Both the position numbers and the translations under genes were made by a program. A model generated the notes under the pieces. That model did no database searches. It was not told where the DNA came from and worked only from the letters and a program-made list of their open reading frames with translations. From Nymphaea colorata (lineage: Eukaryota > Streptophyta > Magnoliopsida > Nymphaeales > Nymphaeaceae), in the NCBI RefSeq assembly GCF_008831285.2, contig NC_045139.1, forward strand, positions 22,364,412 to 22,428,411: a stretch of 64,000 nucleotides of DNA, given 5' to 3'. Positions 33,781 to 46,300 of the stretch are shown piece by piece. Numbering within the stretch: position 1 is the stretch's first letter; every line of letters starts with the position of its first letter.

Positions 33781-35900
33781 GCTGCATGAAGCAGCAAAAA
33801 AATTTTGAAATTGGTTTTGGTTTCAAAAATTTTAGGAAATGGAATCTGTCCATCGGTACAAGGTCCGACTGTTTTTGCCACCTTTAACGGTGGTAAGCGG
33901 GCCAGTGTCTAATATTTCTCAAATTATACAAGTCATTTGATTGAACCTCCTATATGATTGCAGGAATTTGATATTCATTTCAACTGAATTTCAATTTTAA
34001 CAATTGAAGAGTTGTTTGAAAATTGAAAATTGAAAATTCTTTTGAATTTCAACAATTTGGAAATTGGTCGTGACTATTTGTTTAATCCCAAGATTGGATT
34101 GATTGAAATTTGTTTGAGAGTTTGATTAAAGATTTGGATTTGATAAAAAAAAACTATATTTGAATGTTTGAAGGTTTGAGAATTGATTTGAATAGGGATT
34201 ATTAGTTTTAATCCAAGACATGAAATTTGAGATTGGAAAATCGAAAGTAAAAATTTAAGAAATTGAAGGTTTAGATTCTAAACCCATTTTGAGATTGAAT
34301 CTCTTTTGGAAATAGATTGGATTTGAACTTCTTTTGAAGAGGCGAAACGCCAATTTTGATCTCTTATTTTGGAATACTTAAAATGGAATTATCTTTTAGA
34401 AAACTCTGGATTTGCAAGCTTCAAGTTTTGAAGATCATTTTGGAATATGATTGAATGTTAGTGGCTTTGAGATAAGCAAGAGTTCCAAATCTTTGTTGCA
34501 ATATGACTTTGTCATGGTAACAACTCTAAAATGGTTTGCTTATCTTTGTGCTTTGTGAGTTATGTGCTTGTGTAGTGGGTGAATGTATGCTTGGCAAAAG
34601 CAAACTACATATTTTATTCATACCTCGTTCTTCCATCTGTCCATAATTTACTTGGTCTTCATAGTATTGATGATTTTTAGATTGTTGAATGGCTTCTAAG
34701 CTCACTCTTGGAATTTTGGATCGACAGTGCGTTTTAGTGGTGAAACCTTGAGCTTGGTTTGATTTTAGAAACCAAGGTTTTTGGAGTTTCAATTTGGTTT
34801 TGAACATCCGGTGGATTTGGTTCTCTAGCTATGAAGATTGTTTCCTGCTTTCAAGCTGAAATGTGGACAATTTTTTTTATTGAAATGCCACCTAAAACCA
34901 TACTTTGTGGATTTTGAAGTGTTTTGACAGTTGAGCTTTATCCATAAGGGCTCTTGAAAATCCATTTTGAATACTTGGCTTATGATTTTGAAATCCATTT
35001 GGTTTGACAAGTTTTGAAAAACTGATTTCAACTTCTGAAGCTGCAATATAATTGATTTTTAATTCGGTTTGAATACTTGTATTGCTCTTTGAGGATTTCA
35101 AAAATATTTTGGAATACTTAGAATCTGCTCCAAAGGAATTTTGGCTTGAACACGTGGATTTGGGATCTGGATTTTGTAAGTTTTGAGAAATGATCCGACC
35201 ATCCAACACTTTGAATTGATTTTGGTGACCCTATCTTTTCTTTTACAAAGATCAATCCTATTTTGAAATATAATTTAGACATGTTTTGACAAATTCACTT
35301 TCGTGAAATTGTATTGATTTCTAAAATTTTCAAAAATAATATGTTTGATACAAGTTCGTTGAAATTATTTTAGTGATGCTCAAGATGGATTAAACTACTT
35401 GTTTGAGCAAATCCAATCTTGGATTGACTAGAAATAGATGATTGGGTATTTTATAGGGTTTACAAGGCCATCGGGGCATGATTCGTCATACATTCATTTC
35501 TTATCATCTCCCTCTCTCACGTACCAGCTGAAAATGGGAGAAACATATTAACATTTAAACAAATGAGCCGATCATTCTTTCCTGATTTGAGAATTTTCTC
35601 ACTGTAGCTTTGCACCATTTAGGACTTTTCGAAATTGGATTTTAGTCCTTGGGTAGGCTAATTTGGAAAACCTTGTTTTCCTTGCTTTGAAAACAGGTGT
35701 TGGTTGGGTGATTGCCAAATTCTCATGAATGCATTCATCAATGCTTTAGTATGTACATTTTCACGTGTGGAGACCTGGCTGGATATCATTCCCAGCCTTA
35801 ATAGAATGAACGAAAATCCCCACCCCATATGTTGGCTCTTCCTTCCATCATACACAAGGCAACAAAAATAAGATCGCATAGAATACTTACCTTGTTCTGG
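33781..35900 (-). repeat. Long LTR-like repeat, inverted copy
   Basis: The reverse complement matches the 28.9-32.0 kb repeat at two collinear anchors: 33841-33903 (to 31896-31957) and 35774-35826 (to 29729-29780). Anchor spacing is about 1,986 bp here against about 2,229 bp in the other copy, so the intervening sequence is related but eroded. The minus frames 34526-35209 are Lys/Ser/Asn-rich and not protein-like. The family is probably an LTR, judging from the other copy. Confidence 0.55.
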
Positions 35901-38900
35901 TGAAATGAGTTCCTATAACAAGATGGATTAGTTTAAAAAGGAATGGACATGGCTTTGGAAAAATCATAATATGGACGTAGCGGTGTCAAGGCAACCCAAT
36001 CAAACAAAATAAAAAATGACTAGACTTAGTGAAGAGAGTGGTCTAACCGGGTTGACCCAATAGAGGAGGAAACTGATGACATGATCTACATGTTTGCCCC
36101 AAACTAGAAAAAAAAGACATGCTAAGAGGTGGATTTACAGGAAGAGGTAATACTTGGACTCCTGGATGGTTTTGACAAAGAAAATAGGAGTTCCATCTTT
36201 AGAAATTCACGTCCAATTTTTTAAAAGAGTTTATTACCTAAGGCAAAATAAATATTGAAAATACAAAGATGCACACGTAGCACAGCCTAAATGATACGGC
36301 TCTATGATGCATATTTGAAAATAGCTTAGAATTATAAACTACATCTCCTAAGGTTCGTGATCGGTAGTAGTTCCAAGACAAGTTATGCCTATATACTTGG
36401 ATGAAATCCCTTGTACGTAGCATAGATTCTTCTATGGGTTATACATTTCAAGATTCCCAATTCTCTGTGGACCTTACCGATATACGAGAGTATTGTCCCA
36501 ATACATGGTAAGAGGAGGGCCGATACTTGTATAAGTTCAAGAAAAGTTCAAAATCTAAATTATGATGAGCTATACTTAATCACAGATCTATGTGAACATA
36601 AGAATTCCTCTCAATTATAAGTCCTAATGCAAAAAAAAAAGAAAATGCACACATCACATGAGGACGCCTAAATGGCTCTATGATTTGGAGGGAAATAAGA
36701 ACTTGGTGATATGGAGCACTTAATGTAGTCAAAACAGAGACAGATCCCACCACGGTCGCCACTGTTATTTATATGCAAAATTTTCAGCCTTATATATGGC
36801 CATTCATATGAAAAATATTAAAAAAATGTAAACACCTCCATTTTTTTTGCAAAAAATTATGAGAGAGAGAGAACCCAACTTGTCGACACAAGATGTGACC
36901 ATTCCTAGCGCTTTTACCAAAGGTAATTAATTCAAAGAATATATTAAATATTTTGGATTCTGAATTATCATTATCGTCCAGATCCTAAAGGGAGAAACAA
37001 ACCCTAATTTTGAAAATATTAAAATTTTGGAAAAGTTAAGTACATGAATTGAAAAATTTTTGGAACTTAGGGATATATCATCATTGATCCATACAAGGGG
37101 TCCTACAAATGCGTGCATACTAGGTCCATACATAATTAGAATCCAGTTTCTAAGGTTTTTGGGGAGATCGACCTAAAGAAATCTATATCTGAAATTCAAA
37201 TTATTAAAAACCAAATCTGAGTTCAAAATCTATTTCAGGAAAATTCCAAATTCACTCTTGATGTTCCAATTCAGAGATCTAAATTTGTGGGTTTGAAATT
37301 GGGGTTTTGGATTTAAGGGGTAAACTGTTAAGATATGAGTTTGTGAAATCCAAACTTATATGATCTAAGGCTGTTGATCCAAGTATCATAGATTTGAAAT
37401 CCAAAATTTAAATTAGTATCTAATTTTATATGGTCTGAAATCATGATATGATATCCAAGATCTAAAATCTAAAGGTCTAGATATATTATCCAAAATTCAA
37501 ATTGGAATCCAATTCCATGTAATATCCAAAATCATGATCCAAATTCATCATTTAGATCCAAAATCCCAACGTGAGATTCAAATGAAAATTCAATTTACTA
37601 ATATGGAAGTTCAAATCCAAATTTGAATGTCTAAAATCCAATTCACAATATTTGGATGCATTCTAGGTTCATATGACTAAACCTACATTAGGACAAAGGG
37701 ATTAACTGAAATAAACCTAGCTAGGATCAGGGTTTTAGCTTAACTCCAACATATATTAAGCTTACGTTCGTTGCAGTGGACTCAAGTCATGAGATTTGGA
37801 TCCATTCTAGGTTCATATGGCTAAACCTACATTAGGTCAAGGGGATTAACTCTAGCTAGGATCGAAGTTTTCACTTAACTCCAACATATGTTAAGCTTAC
37901 GTTCATTGTATTGGACTCGATGTCTGATCTTGGTTAAGGCATCGAGTAAGCCTAAATGGATTTAGGTAGGTTGAACATGAGATTTAGATTTCAATCATGT
38001 TTGAATCTAGTCTTTTGGGAAAACATGTTTGAAAACATGTTCAATTTTTCAAAATGTGCAATTCAAGACTATGTGTTTTGAAAACGATTATCTTCATTAA
38101 AGTCACGTACCAAGTGCACGTAATTTTCTATTGTTGCATGCATGTAGCTGATAACCTAACATGATTTTCACATGAACTTAATTCTAAATCTTGCGAAATG
38201 AAAGCAAACTATATAAATGCATACCAAACATAACAAAACATCTAATCATAATATGTATGAATTGGAAAGTTGAATCCGGAAAGGGCCTTGGAGAACGAGG
38301 CTACTACAGGAGATAGGAGAGAGAATGAGAGAGAGTGAAGGAGAGAGGCATTGTAGAAATACAATTTATATATCCGTTCATAACACTAGGGAGGATACGG
38401 ATCACAACCTCCTGAAGAAGATAAGCAGCACGGATTCTTGAAGGATTTATTTGTTTCTAATCAGTAAGTTAAGGTATATTATAAGGAAACCAGTAGCTGT
38501 ATGATAAAGTGGCTGTTTGAGGATCATATCAGAAAATATTTGTAATGGTAGGTGTACTTTTTGGAATAAATTAAGACTTTCGGCAACTTAAAGAAATTCC
38601 TTCATTTTTTATTACTTTCTTCTTTCCTGCTTTACATATCCAACACCATTCACGTGCATGAACAAATTAATTAAAGGACTGGTAGCTAAAGACATAACAA
38701 ACCCAAAGGTCCCATTAATTCGGGTCGTATTAAATACATGATAATTTTTAATCCCAGTCGCACCAATCTACTTGATATTTTGTATAAGGCATTTCACTCA
38801 CCACCATCCATCCCGCGTGAACCAATTAACTGGCCCACCTACATAAAGTGGTGGGGACGCCGAACCGGTGGAGTTTGAAAAAAATGGTTGTTGCGCCTGT

Positions 38901-38930
38901 CGACAAGCTGTTCAGCCGCCGGGACCCAGG
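35901..38930. other. Unassigned stretch downstream of RBOH
   Basis: AT-rich, with many ATCCAAAT-type repeats at 37200-37650. The last few hundred bases may include the RBOH 3' UTR: TTTATT, a minus-strand AATAAA, occurs near 38447. No gene is recognisable. Confidence 0.4.
37651..37921. repeat. Tandem duplication, two diverged units of about 145 and 127 bp
   Basis: Unit one (about 37651-37793) and unit two (about 37794-37921) share TTCTAGGTTCATATG, CTAAACCTACATTAGG, GGGATTAACT, CTAGCTAGGATC and AACTCCAACATAT in the same order. Unit two has lost about 13 bases. Confidence 0.85.
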
Positions 38931-39094
38931 TTGAAATTAAGCCCCATGTCGCCTTTCACCAGAAAGAAACGTACAAACTCGGGCCCAATATTGTGGATCA
39001 TGAACTGCCGTCCATTGAATGAGGAAGGTTGATGAAGAGGGGCCACAGAGAGAGGGAGAGAGAGAGAGAGGGAGAGAGACGAAGCCGTGTCTAA

Positions 39095-42000
39095 TCAAAA
39101 GTTCTCCTTGTGGAAGTCGAACTTGGTGCTCGTTTTCCTTGAGAAATCGTGAGACAGCTGCCTCAGCTCCTTGGTAGGCGCCGGAGCCCCACAATAGAAA
39201 ACCCCTGTCCAGGAACAAGCGAAACCCAAATTAGAGAGGACAAATTAGATCGGTTCAGAAAACGCTCGATGTAATGTGAAGCAGGGGCTCACCAACTCTA
39301 GAATCCCTGTGATTGAGAGTGATGCGCTTGAAGACGCTGCGCCAGTTGGGCTTCGCGAAGTGCGTCTTGACGCGGGTGCCGGACACTACGTCCACGCCGT
39401 TCTTGGCGTGGTTGAGTTGCTGAAGCATCGCAATGAGCGCGGACCTCGCGTCGCCTTCCTCGTAGACACTGGTGCAGTAGTTGTGGAGTTCGATCACCCC
39501 GTTCTGGTCCGACTCCGCCACCTCGTTCATCACGCCCTTGAACCAGTCAAATGAGCCCTGCTCCCTCGTCACCCAGTAGAAATAGGCCCTCGACGTCATG
39601 AACGTCGACCTCCTCCGGGGCTTGCCGCCTCCGTCACCCCTCTCCATCTCCTCATCTTCTTCATCTCTAGCCTTTATGTTGTTAATTATGTCCTTAACAA
39701 TGCTGATGAAGGGCGTCGCTCCAATCCCCAACCCCACAAGCAGCACAACTTCATATTTCTTGTAGTCTTGAGCTGGTGCTCCGTAAGGTCCATCGATTAA
39801 CACTCTTGGAAAGCTGATCAAAACAAGAACAGGATATACAACTCATCTTTAGTTTGCCTTGATTTCCTCCTCCCAAAAAAAGGTCATTCGAAGAAAAGAG
39901 ATTTAATCAATTTTACTGAATTATAGAGAGAGAGAGAGAGAGGACAAATGAGATAGAGAACATAGCATATTCCAAACCTTGGGTTGCCGCCATCACGACG
40001 GTAGTCAGCCCGAAGAAGGCCACTTTTGCCACTATCTGGTGGTTGGCACACCTAAATCACAAGAAAAAGAAAAACATAAGGGTGGGGCTGCGAGAGATGA
40101 CAGATTACCTAGCTTACTCTGATACTCCTCTTAGTCAAGACCTTACTATGGCGTTTAGCTATGTACCTCGGAAAAGACGGCCTTGAGTTCGCTAGTCCAA
40201 TCTCCTAGTGTTCTGATGTGGACGCTCACGTAATCATCACTTGGAGCAGAGGTAATGGAGAAAGGATGCCTGTTTCAAAGCTTCTGTAAATTAGCTCGCT
40301 GCCAAATGCTTCGAGTAGAGAATATTACACACTGCAAATCCTAAAAGTTCCTTAATTTGCTATAGATGTAGATGGTAAAATTACCATTCAAATGGCGAGA
40401 CGGCTGCGCAATTAACAAACATGTATTGCCCACTCTTGTATTTGAAGCCATTTGGTTTCGACATCTGCAGAGTCAGAACATTTCCAGGGTACACAGCGAC
40501 CTGCATCAATTAGAGAACGTCAGCATCTCCGGGGAAAAGCACCGACTTGATCCCTTCAACTCTGTGAGTGTGAGACAGAAGGAAAGGGAATTTTTAATTA
40601 CCTTGAGGATTGTAACTGGTTTTACCCCAGACCTGAGTGCCCTGGTCAGGCGCTCGCACGCATACAGCAACATGGGGATTGCAAGATACATCCATGTCTG
40701 CAAGTAAAGCAAAGCATTCATTATACATTAAACAATCAAACTCCGAGGAAATTAAGAAGCAAAGTTAAAAACCACTTCTATAATAAGAAGAAGAAGTAAA
40801 ACTTACCGTCTTCTTGTACCAGTCGTGGGTCAAGTAGAGTTGGTAACCATGGAGGATGAGCAGAGCATAAACGATGATAAAAAGATGGTGGGAGTACCAG
40901 AAGGCATTGAAACCAGTCAGCTTTTTGAAAGGTTTGGGGACGTTCAGCCTGTTTCTCCTGAACCAAGGGGTAGCAAGGGTGAAGGCGATGGCCATCAGGA
41001 CCACCATTACCACACCAGTCCACCCTTCAGTACCCTTCACAAACCACCAGTAGTTTGGGGGCTGCTTTTCGCCGAAGAACCGCTTCATGGGCTCGTACTC
41101 TTGGGGAGTAGCATGTAGGAGGCGGGGGAAATCGCACGTCAAATGGGATATCACGTGCAGTCCTGTTCCCACTACCACACCCGTAGCAATGACCTGCAAC
41201 GAAGATCATTACAACCTGATGATGAATTTGTACATAACATTAAATAAGTACTGCAAACATCTTAACGAGTGATTACAACAAATATTTAACATCAGTAACA
41301 CTATTTTAGTTACGCAAAATGTCATGTATATTAGAATAAAAATTACTCTTTCTACATATAAACATGCAAATTGCAGGCTACTGTCTTCATTAGACAATGG
41401 CAACAACTTAATGAGCTTAAGCATAGCAGGTTGCCATTAAGGCGTTGCTAGTTGCATCTGATCTACAAGGCCCCACAGCCAAAGAAGGAAAAAGAAATTC
41501 AAAGAGGGATGTGGGTGATTAGTAGGTACATCATATTTACCTTGTGAAAATTCAGGTTGTCGTCAAACGGGACGGCGACTCCCAGTTTGGTCCTGTTCCT
41601 CAGCCATGTGATTGTATTCCGGCAGACAGGGAGAAGGATCAAAGCCATGTTGAACTTGAGTGTCTCTGCACCGCCCTTTGCGACGCAGACGCAGTAGCCC
41701 ATGACATGGTACACGGCTCTGTGCCGGTACTGGATGAACTTCCAGGTGAAGAGGCCACACATTATGCCGAACCAGAGCAAAGTAACCCACGACCTTTGCC
41801 AGTTGTCCTCCAAGAAATATTTGATTTGACTGTACCACCTCTTGATGGGGTTGCTCTCTCTGGTGGGCCTCAGTTTCTGGCTCAGCATCTGGCTTAAGTT
41901 CCGGCTGTTCGACATCGGCGCCACCGATTGGCTCGGTCCTTGCAGCAGCAGCGTTTCCAGATTGTAAACCTGTCAATTGAAGAATGCAACTCTTTTACCA

Positions 42001-43395
42001 ACGGAGCGACCAAAGAAAGAAATGGGCCGCGGATCAAGGGAGAGAAAGCCGGAGGGGTAGAAGAACCGGCGACTCTTTTCTCCATTTTTGTACGGAGGAG
42101 AGAATCTTCGGCAGTATTATAACAAAAATTGAAAAAGAAAAGTAAAGGGCAGTTTCAGTGCACCGTGGGGGAGGGCAAACTCATTGTTGTATATAAATTA
42201 CCTCCACGTAACCGAGATTGTTGGGGTCCAATTCTTCCATTATAAGAGCCGCATACTCTTCAGCTTGCTCCTTAATCTTGGATAGCTTGTTTGCCGACGC
42301 GCTAAGAGTGATGATCTGTAGGAGGAAAAAGAGCATAAATGGAGATGATCTTCCGGTTTCAGGGGCATCGCATCTTCGTGCAGTAAACAAATCCAGCCAT
42401 GTAATCACACAACCAGTAGCGTACCTCCTTAACCTCTGCCTCAGTAATCCGACCGTCTGAGTTCTTGTCGACCCTGAATGATGCCGGCGGTACATGTAAT
42501 TAAGAATTTGGCAAAAGAAACAAGAAGAAGACCGAGAAAAAGGAATGGCAGCTTACATATCGAAGAAGGTCTGAAGCCTTGCGTCGAAGCTCTGATCGGA
42601 GATTTGCTCCCAGAAGTCACGAAGCTCATCCTTGGTTAGGAAAGGGGCTACGATGTTCTTCCGCCGAGCTAAAGCATCGTACAAGGCGATGGCAAACTCT
42701 TTCGATTCCTTCATCCCTGAATCATAGAAACTCGACAGTATGAGTATTAATTCATAATATTAGACAAAATCACTGAGAGATCAGCGAAAGCGAGAGAGAG
42801 AGAGAGACGTAGGCGGTGAAGGAAGGGCGTCAGGCGAGTATATACCGATGCACTGGCCGAATAGAGATCGGGGAAGAACGCCCTCGATGGAAAGCTCCTT
42901 GAAGCGCTTCTCGACTGCAGGCCAGCCAGCGCCGCCGTCGGCCTTGCTGATGAACTTGAGACTGATGAGGGCGCCGGCTGTGGCCGACTTAGACCGGTCG
43001 AGTTTGGCGCCAGCGGGGCTCGATGTGACGGAGGCGAGACGTTTCAGCTCCTGAGATACCTGCCGTATCCGGTTGGAGGCCGACCGGACAATATTCGAGC
43101 CGAAGGACGACTTCTTCTCGAGATTCTTAGCAAGGAGGGTGATCTCCGGATCCTCCTCGTCCTGGCCCGCCGTCTTCACGCTGTGGACGGCGACCGTGTC
43201 ATCTCGGACGTCGAGGGTGATCTCGACGTAGGCATCGTCACCGGCCATGCTGCTCGTCTCGCCGGGGATGTTGAAGCGAGCGCTCTTCTTGCTGCTCCTC
43301 TTGCTCAGCGGACCGCTGAACCCCACCCGCTCGCCGCCCGTGCTCTCAACCTCAAAGCTGTGGCCGGCTGCACCCTTCCCGTCGTCCAACCCCAT
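39095..43395 (-). CDS. RBOH: Respiratory burst oxidase homologue (plant NADPH oxidase), 12 exons, 902 aa
   Basis: Exons on the minus strand: 43395-42846, 42716-42557, 42473-42425, 42315-42202, 41969-41541, 41193-40807, 40697-40602, 40500-40385, 40269-40167, 40051-39978, 39813-39293, 39204-39095 (TGA). All introns are GT-AG; phases join into 2,709 nt without a stop. The N-terminal region (to about residue 235) holds the conserved SGPL motif and many Ser/Arg sites. EF-hand 1 is canonical ([12 protein letters not shown], 239-250); EF-hand 2 (from D283) lacks the final Glu. The ferric-reductase membrane core has the haem histidines H433/H447 and H536/H549, with NOX2-like spacings of 14 and 13. 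HPFSITS (635-641) binds FAD and GLGIGATP (720-727) binds NADPH. The C-terminus ends in Phe and keeps the regulatory Cys (C871) in FYCGAP. The enzyme moves electrons from cytosolic NADPH to apoplastic O2, making superoxide for signalling. Length matches the family (about 900-950). Isoform not assigned. Confidence 0.97.
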
Positions 43396-46300
43396 CGTTC
43401 AGATTGGGGCAAACCAACAAACTTGACAAAAGGAGAAGTCCCCAACCCTCCCACTCTCACTCTCTCTTTCTCTCAGAGACGAAGATATGGGAAAGAAGGA
43501 GGGATATCTGGAACACCAGTGTTAATGTTCAGTTGGGAAGACGTTCTACTGGGAGAGGGAGAGGAGCGCCTTTCCGAACCGCCATGTGGGAGCAGAGAGG
43601 GTCAGAGGACGATGCATATGTAGTGTTAATGCTAGTATTGATCTGTTGGTGGGAAAGGGGAGGGGAAATTGGAGTTGTGTAGCTTGCTGGACGGGGACCT
43701 GCCCTCTCCTAAATATTTGACTCCCTCCAACCCCACCTCTGCAACTGTCTCTTCTCTCCAAAAGGAAAAAAAAAAAGAAAAAAAAGACCGAAGGCGGCTC
43801 GAAGCTTCGAATGCTCAATTATGGCGTCGCATTGACGGGCCATTACAGCCTACTGGCTTCAACAAAGCGCAGCCTCCGCCCCCGCTGCCTACGGTTGACC
43901 GTGGTTCTTCCCAAGTCTCCTGACCCTAACTCTTCCTCCACCAGGATGACCGGAGGAGCCGTCTGCCTTCTGCAATCCTCCGTGGCACAAACAGAAAAAT
44001 CTAAGGCAATCATAAAATATTTTAGAATATGAAAGAGTTTTTTGTTCATTAATTAAAGCGCTCAGTAAATTATTTTCTTAATCAACTGTCTAAACAGCAA
44101 AGAAATTATTGTTTGCCATCTAAAAAGGACATCCGAAGCTCGAGTTTCCTTGTGAACGCATCTAGATTTGAGCTTTCTCGCATTGAAAAAAAAAAAAAAA
44201 TCAGCTAAGTGGTTTAAACATAATATGAAATAAAACGTATACCTGATCGGACTCACATTTTTCTAAAGGCAAAGTCTTTAGTTTCATTACGTGATTGATC
44301 ACTGTACTTTTGTGTGACTTAAGTGGCGAGGCGTGACACTGAAGGGTGCATTGTTGTCGTCCTGAACCTCTTGCTCACCCACATATGGTATGAAATGCAC
44401 ATTCATAAATTAGTTTATATTAAAAATATTTTTGTCATTGCATTTTGTCAAAAACTGATATAAGCAACGATAACTTCGGTTTATCTGCTAATCCCGGAGG
44501 ACGTCACTAGACGTCAACCATAGCTTGTGTTCGCTTGGAAAGTGAATTGCGTGCGCCACTTACTGCACCCAATACATATATGCCAAAAAAACACGGGTAG
44601 GGAGTTGAGATATTTTAGAAATTATTCAAAAAAATATGTTCTTTTTAGTTTTTCAAATGTTTTTTGTCCCTACAAAAAGCTTTCTTTTTATTCCTAAAAA
44701 TGTTTTCATTATTAACCATGAAAATTTTGTGCCGCGCTTCTGTCACTTGGCCGTCTTTTGGGATAAATAATTGGACTCCAGTCCGCTTTGTTAGGCTTTC
44801 TGATCAAACCCGTCAGTCTAAGGTGTCATAGGAGAGACTTGGATTAGGAGGGAATCTTGAAGGGGCTTCATGGTTAAGGGCTTAATTATCACATGAACTA
44901 GTAATTGAAAGAGAAAATCGTTCATAGAATTGAATTGATGAAGCTGCCGACATAGTCAAGTTGGCTTTGCATAGGGGAAAAATATAGAAATGTAATTACT
45001 TTATAAAAAAACGATTGAGAGAGACGTAAACAATAATAAAAAATAAGTAAAATGTTCAAAATATTGAAAAAGTAACCGAAAAAATCACAATTGGCTGGTC
45101 ATATCTTGTAACATTGAATTGAAAACTCATCATAATGTGTTCCTGGATATAGATAGAAGAGATTTTATTTCAAATAAGTTAAAAAAAAAAAAGATAGATT
45201 TAACCACCAGTTTCCTAGATACACTATTTTAAGATATTTTTTTGGTCCTGTTTGTAATTTTTTAAAAGATGTCAGAATTTTTGTAAAACTTTGAAAATAT
45301 TACCTTTGAAAGATCCCATCAAAAGTAAAAAAAACAAAAAAGTATTTTGGTCAGACCTTTTCATTTTATTTTAGTAGTTAATGATAATCAAAGTCCAAAA
45401 GAAACAAAAGCGCATGACTCGGTATTGAATTTCAATGGGAAAATTCACAGTTTCTGTTTGGAGGTATCTTCCAAAAAAAGAAAGACTTTTCGTGGAAACT
45501 ATGTTTGTTTTCCAAGCTAAATTCTTGTCTATGCTTTTGGGTTGACAAATTATTCACTCTCATTTGAAAATAGTGTTTTGTCAAACTTGAGTTTTTTATA
45601 CATCAATTTTGAAAGTCATTCAAATATGCTTTAAACAATGTTTGGGAGCAAAACCACATTTACATGTCAAAAAATCAAGTGAAATTCATAGAGAATTAAA
45701 TCAGTGTTTAAATTAATGTTCTATGAATATGATTCATGGAACACTTCCAAAATGTTCGGGCTCCCAAACAACTTATTAATTATCAAACAACTTATTAATT
45801 ATCATTAGGACGGTCCCTTAAAACTCAAGCAGTCTTTAAGTAGTGTCCGATGGAATTGTATCACTTCTTTATAAAAAAAGACTGTACACCAAACACGGGT
45901 GAAGTTAAAAACTTATCACCTTAGCATCATTGTTTAATGTTAAAAACAGTCCTTTTCTCTTACCTTCTACCTGCCCAGCCCATCAACACTATGTTAATCA
46001 AAGATCTAAGAGACATGCAATAGTCAGCACACGTTAAAACGTGAACAATCAGATCGATTGAAGCGAACGCCTGTCTGGACAGGGCGGAGCCTCCACGAAT
46101 TCAAGCGGTACTCCATGCCTAAACCAATGGCGACATTTTAAATTTGAGATTTTCTTTTATTTTTACCGCGTCCCTTTCCATGTCTGATCGCCTTGATTTC
46201 CATGTCTGAACGCCTTGATTCCTCTGTCCAATTCTCTCTCCCTCCCTCTCTCAAAAGGGCGACTCTCTCCCTCCCTCTCTCAAAAGGGCGACCCAAAAAA

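Noticed and set aside
34526-35209. Minus-strand Lys/Asn/Ser-rich frames of 73-105 codons
   Set aside because: Composition reflects AT-rich LTR-like repeat sequence; no domain.
39276-39554. 92-codon plus-strand frame
   Set aside because: It is the antisense shadow of RBOH exon 11; the minus strand has clear NADPH-oxidase homology.
40778-42122. Alternative frames on both strands over RBOH exons 4-6
   Set aside because: They cross splice junctions already explained by the RBOH gene and have no domain content.
43546-43923. Frames upstream of RBOH on both strands, including a poly-Phe stretch
   Set aside because: Poly-A/T and CT-rich tracts generate them; this is the RBOH promoter and 5' UTR.
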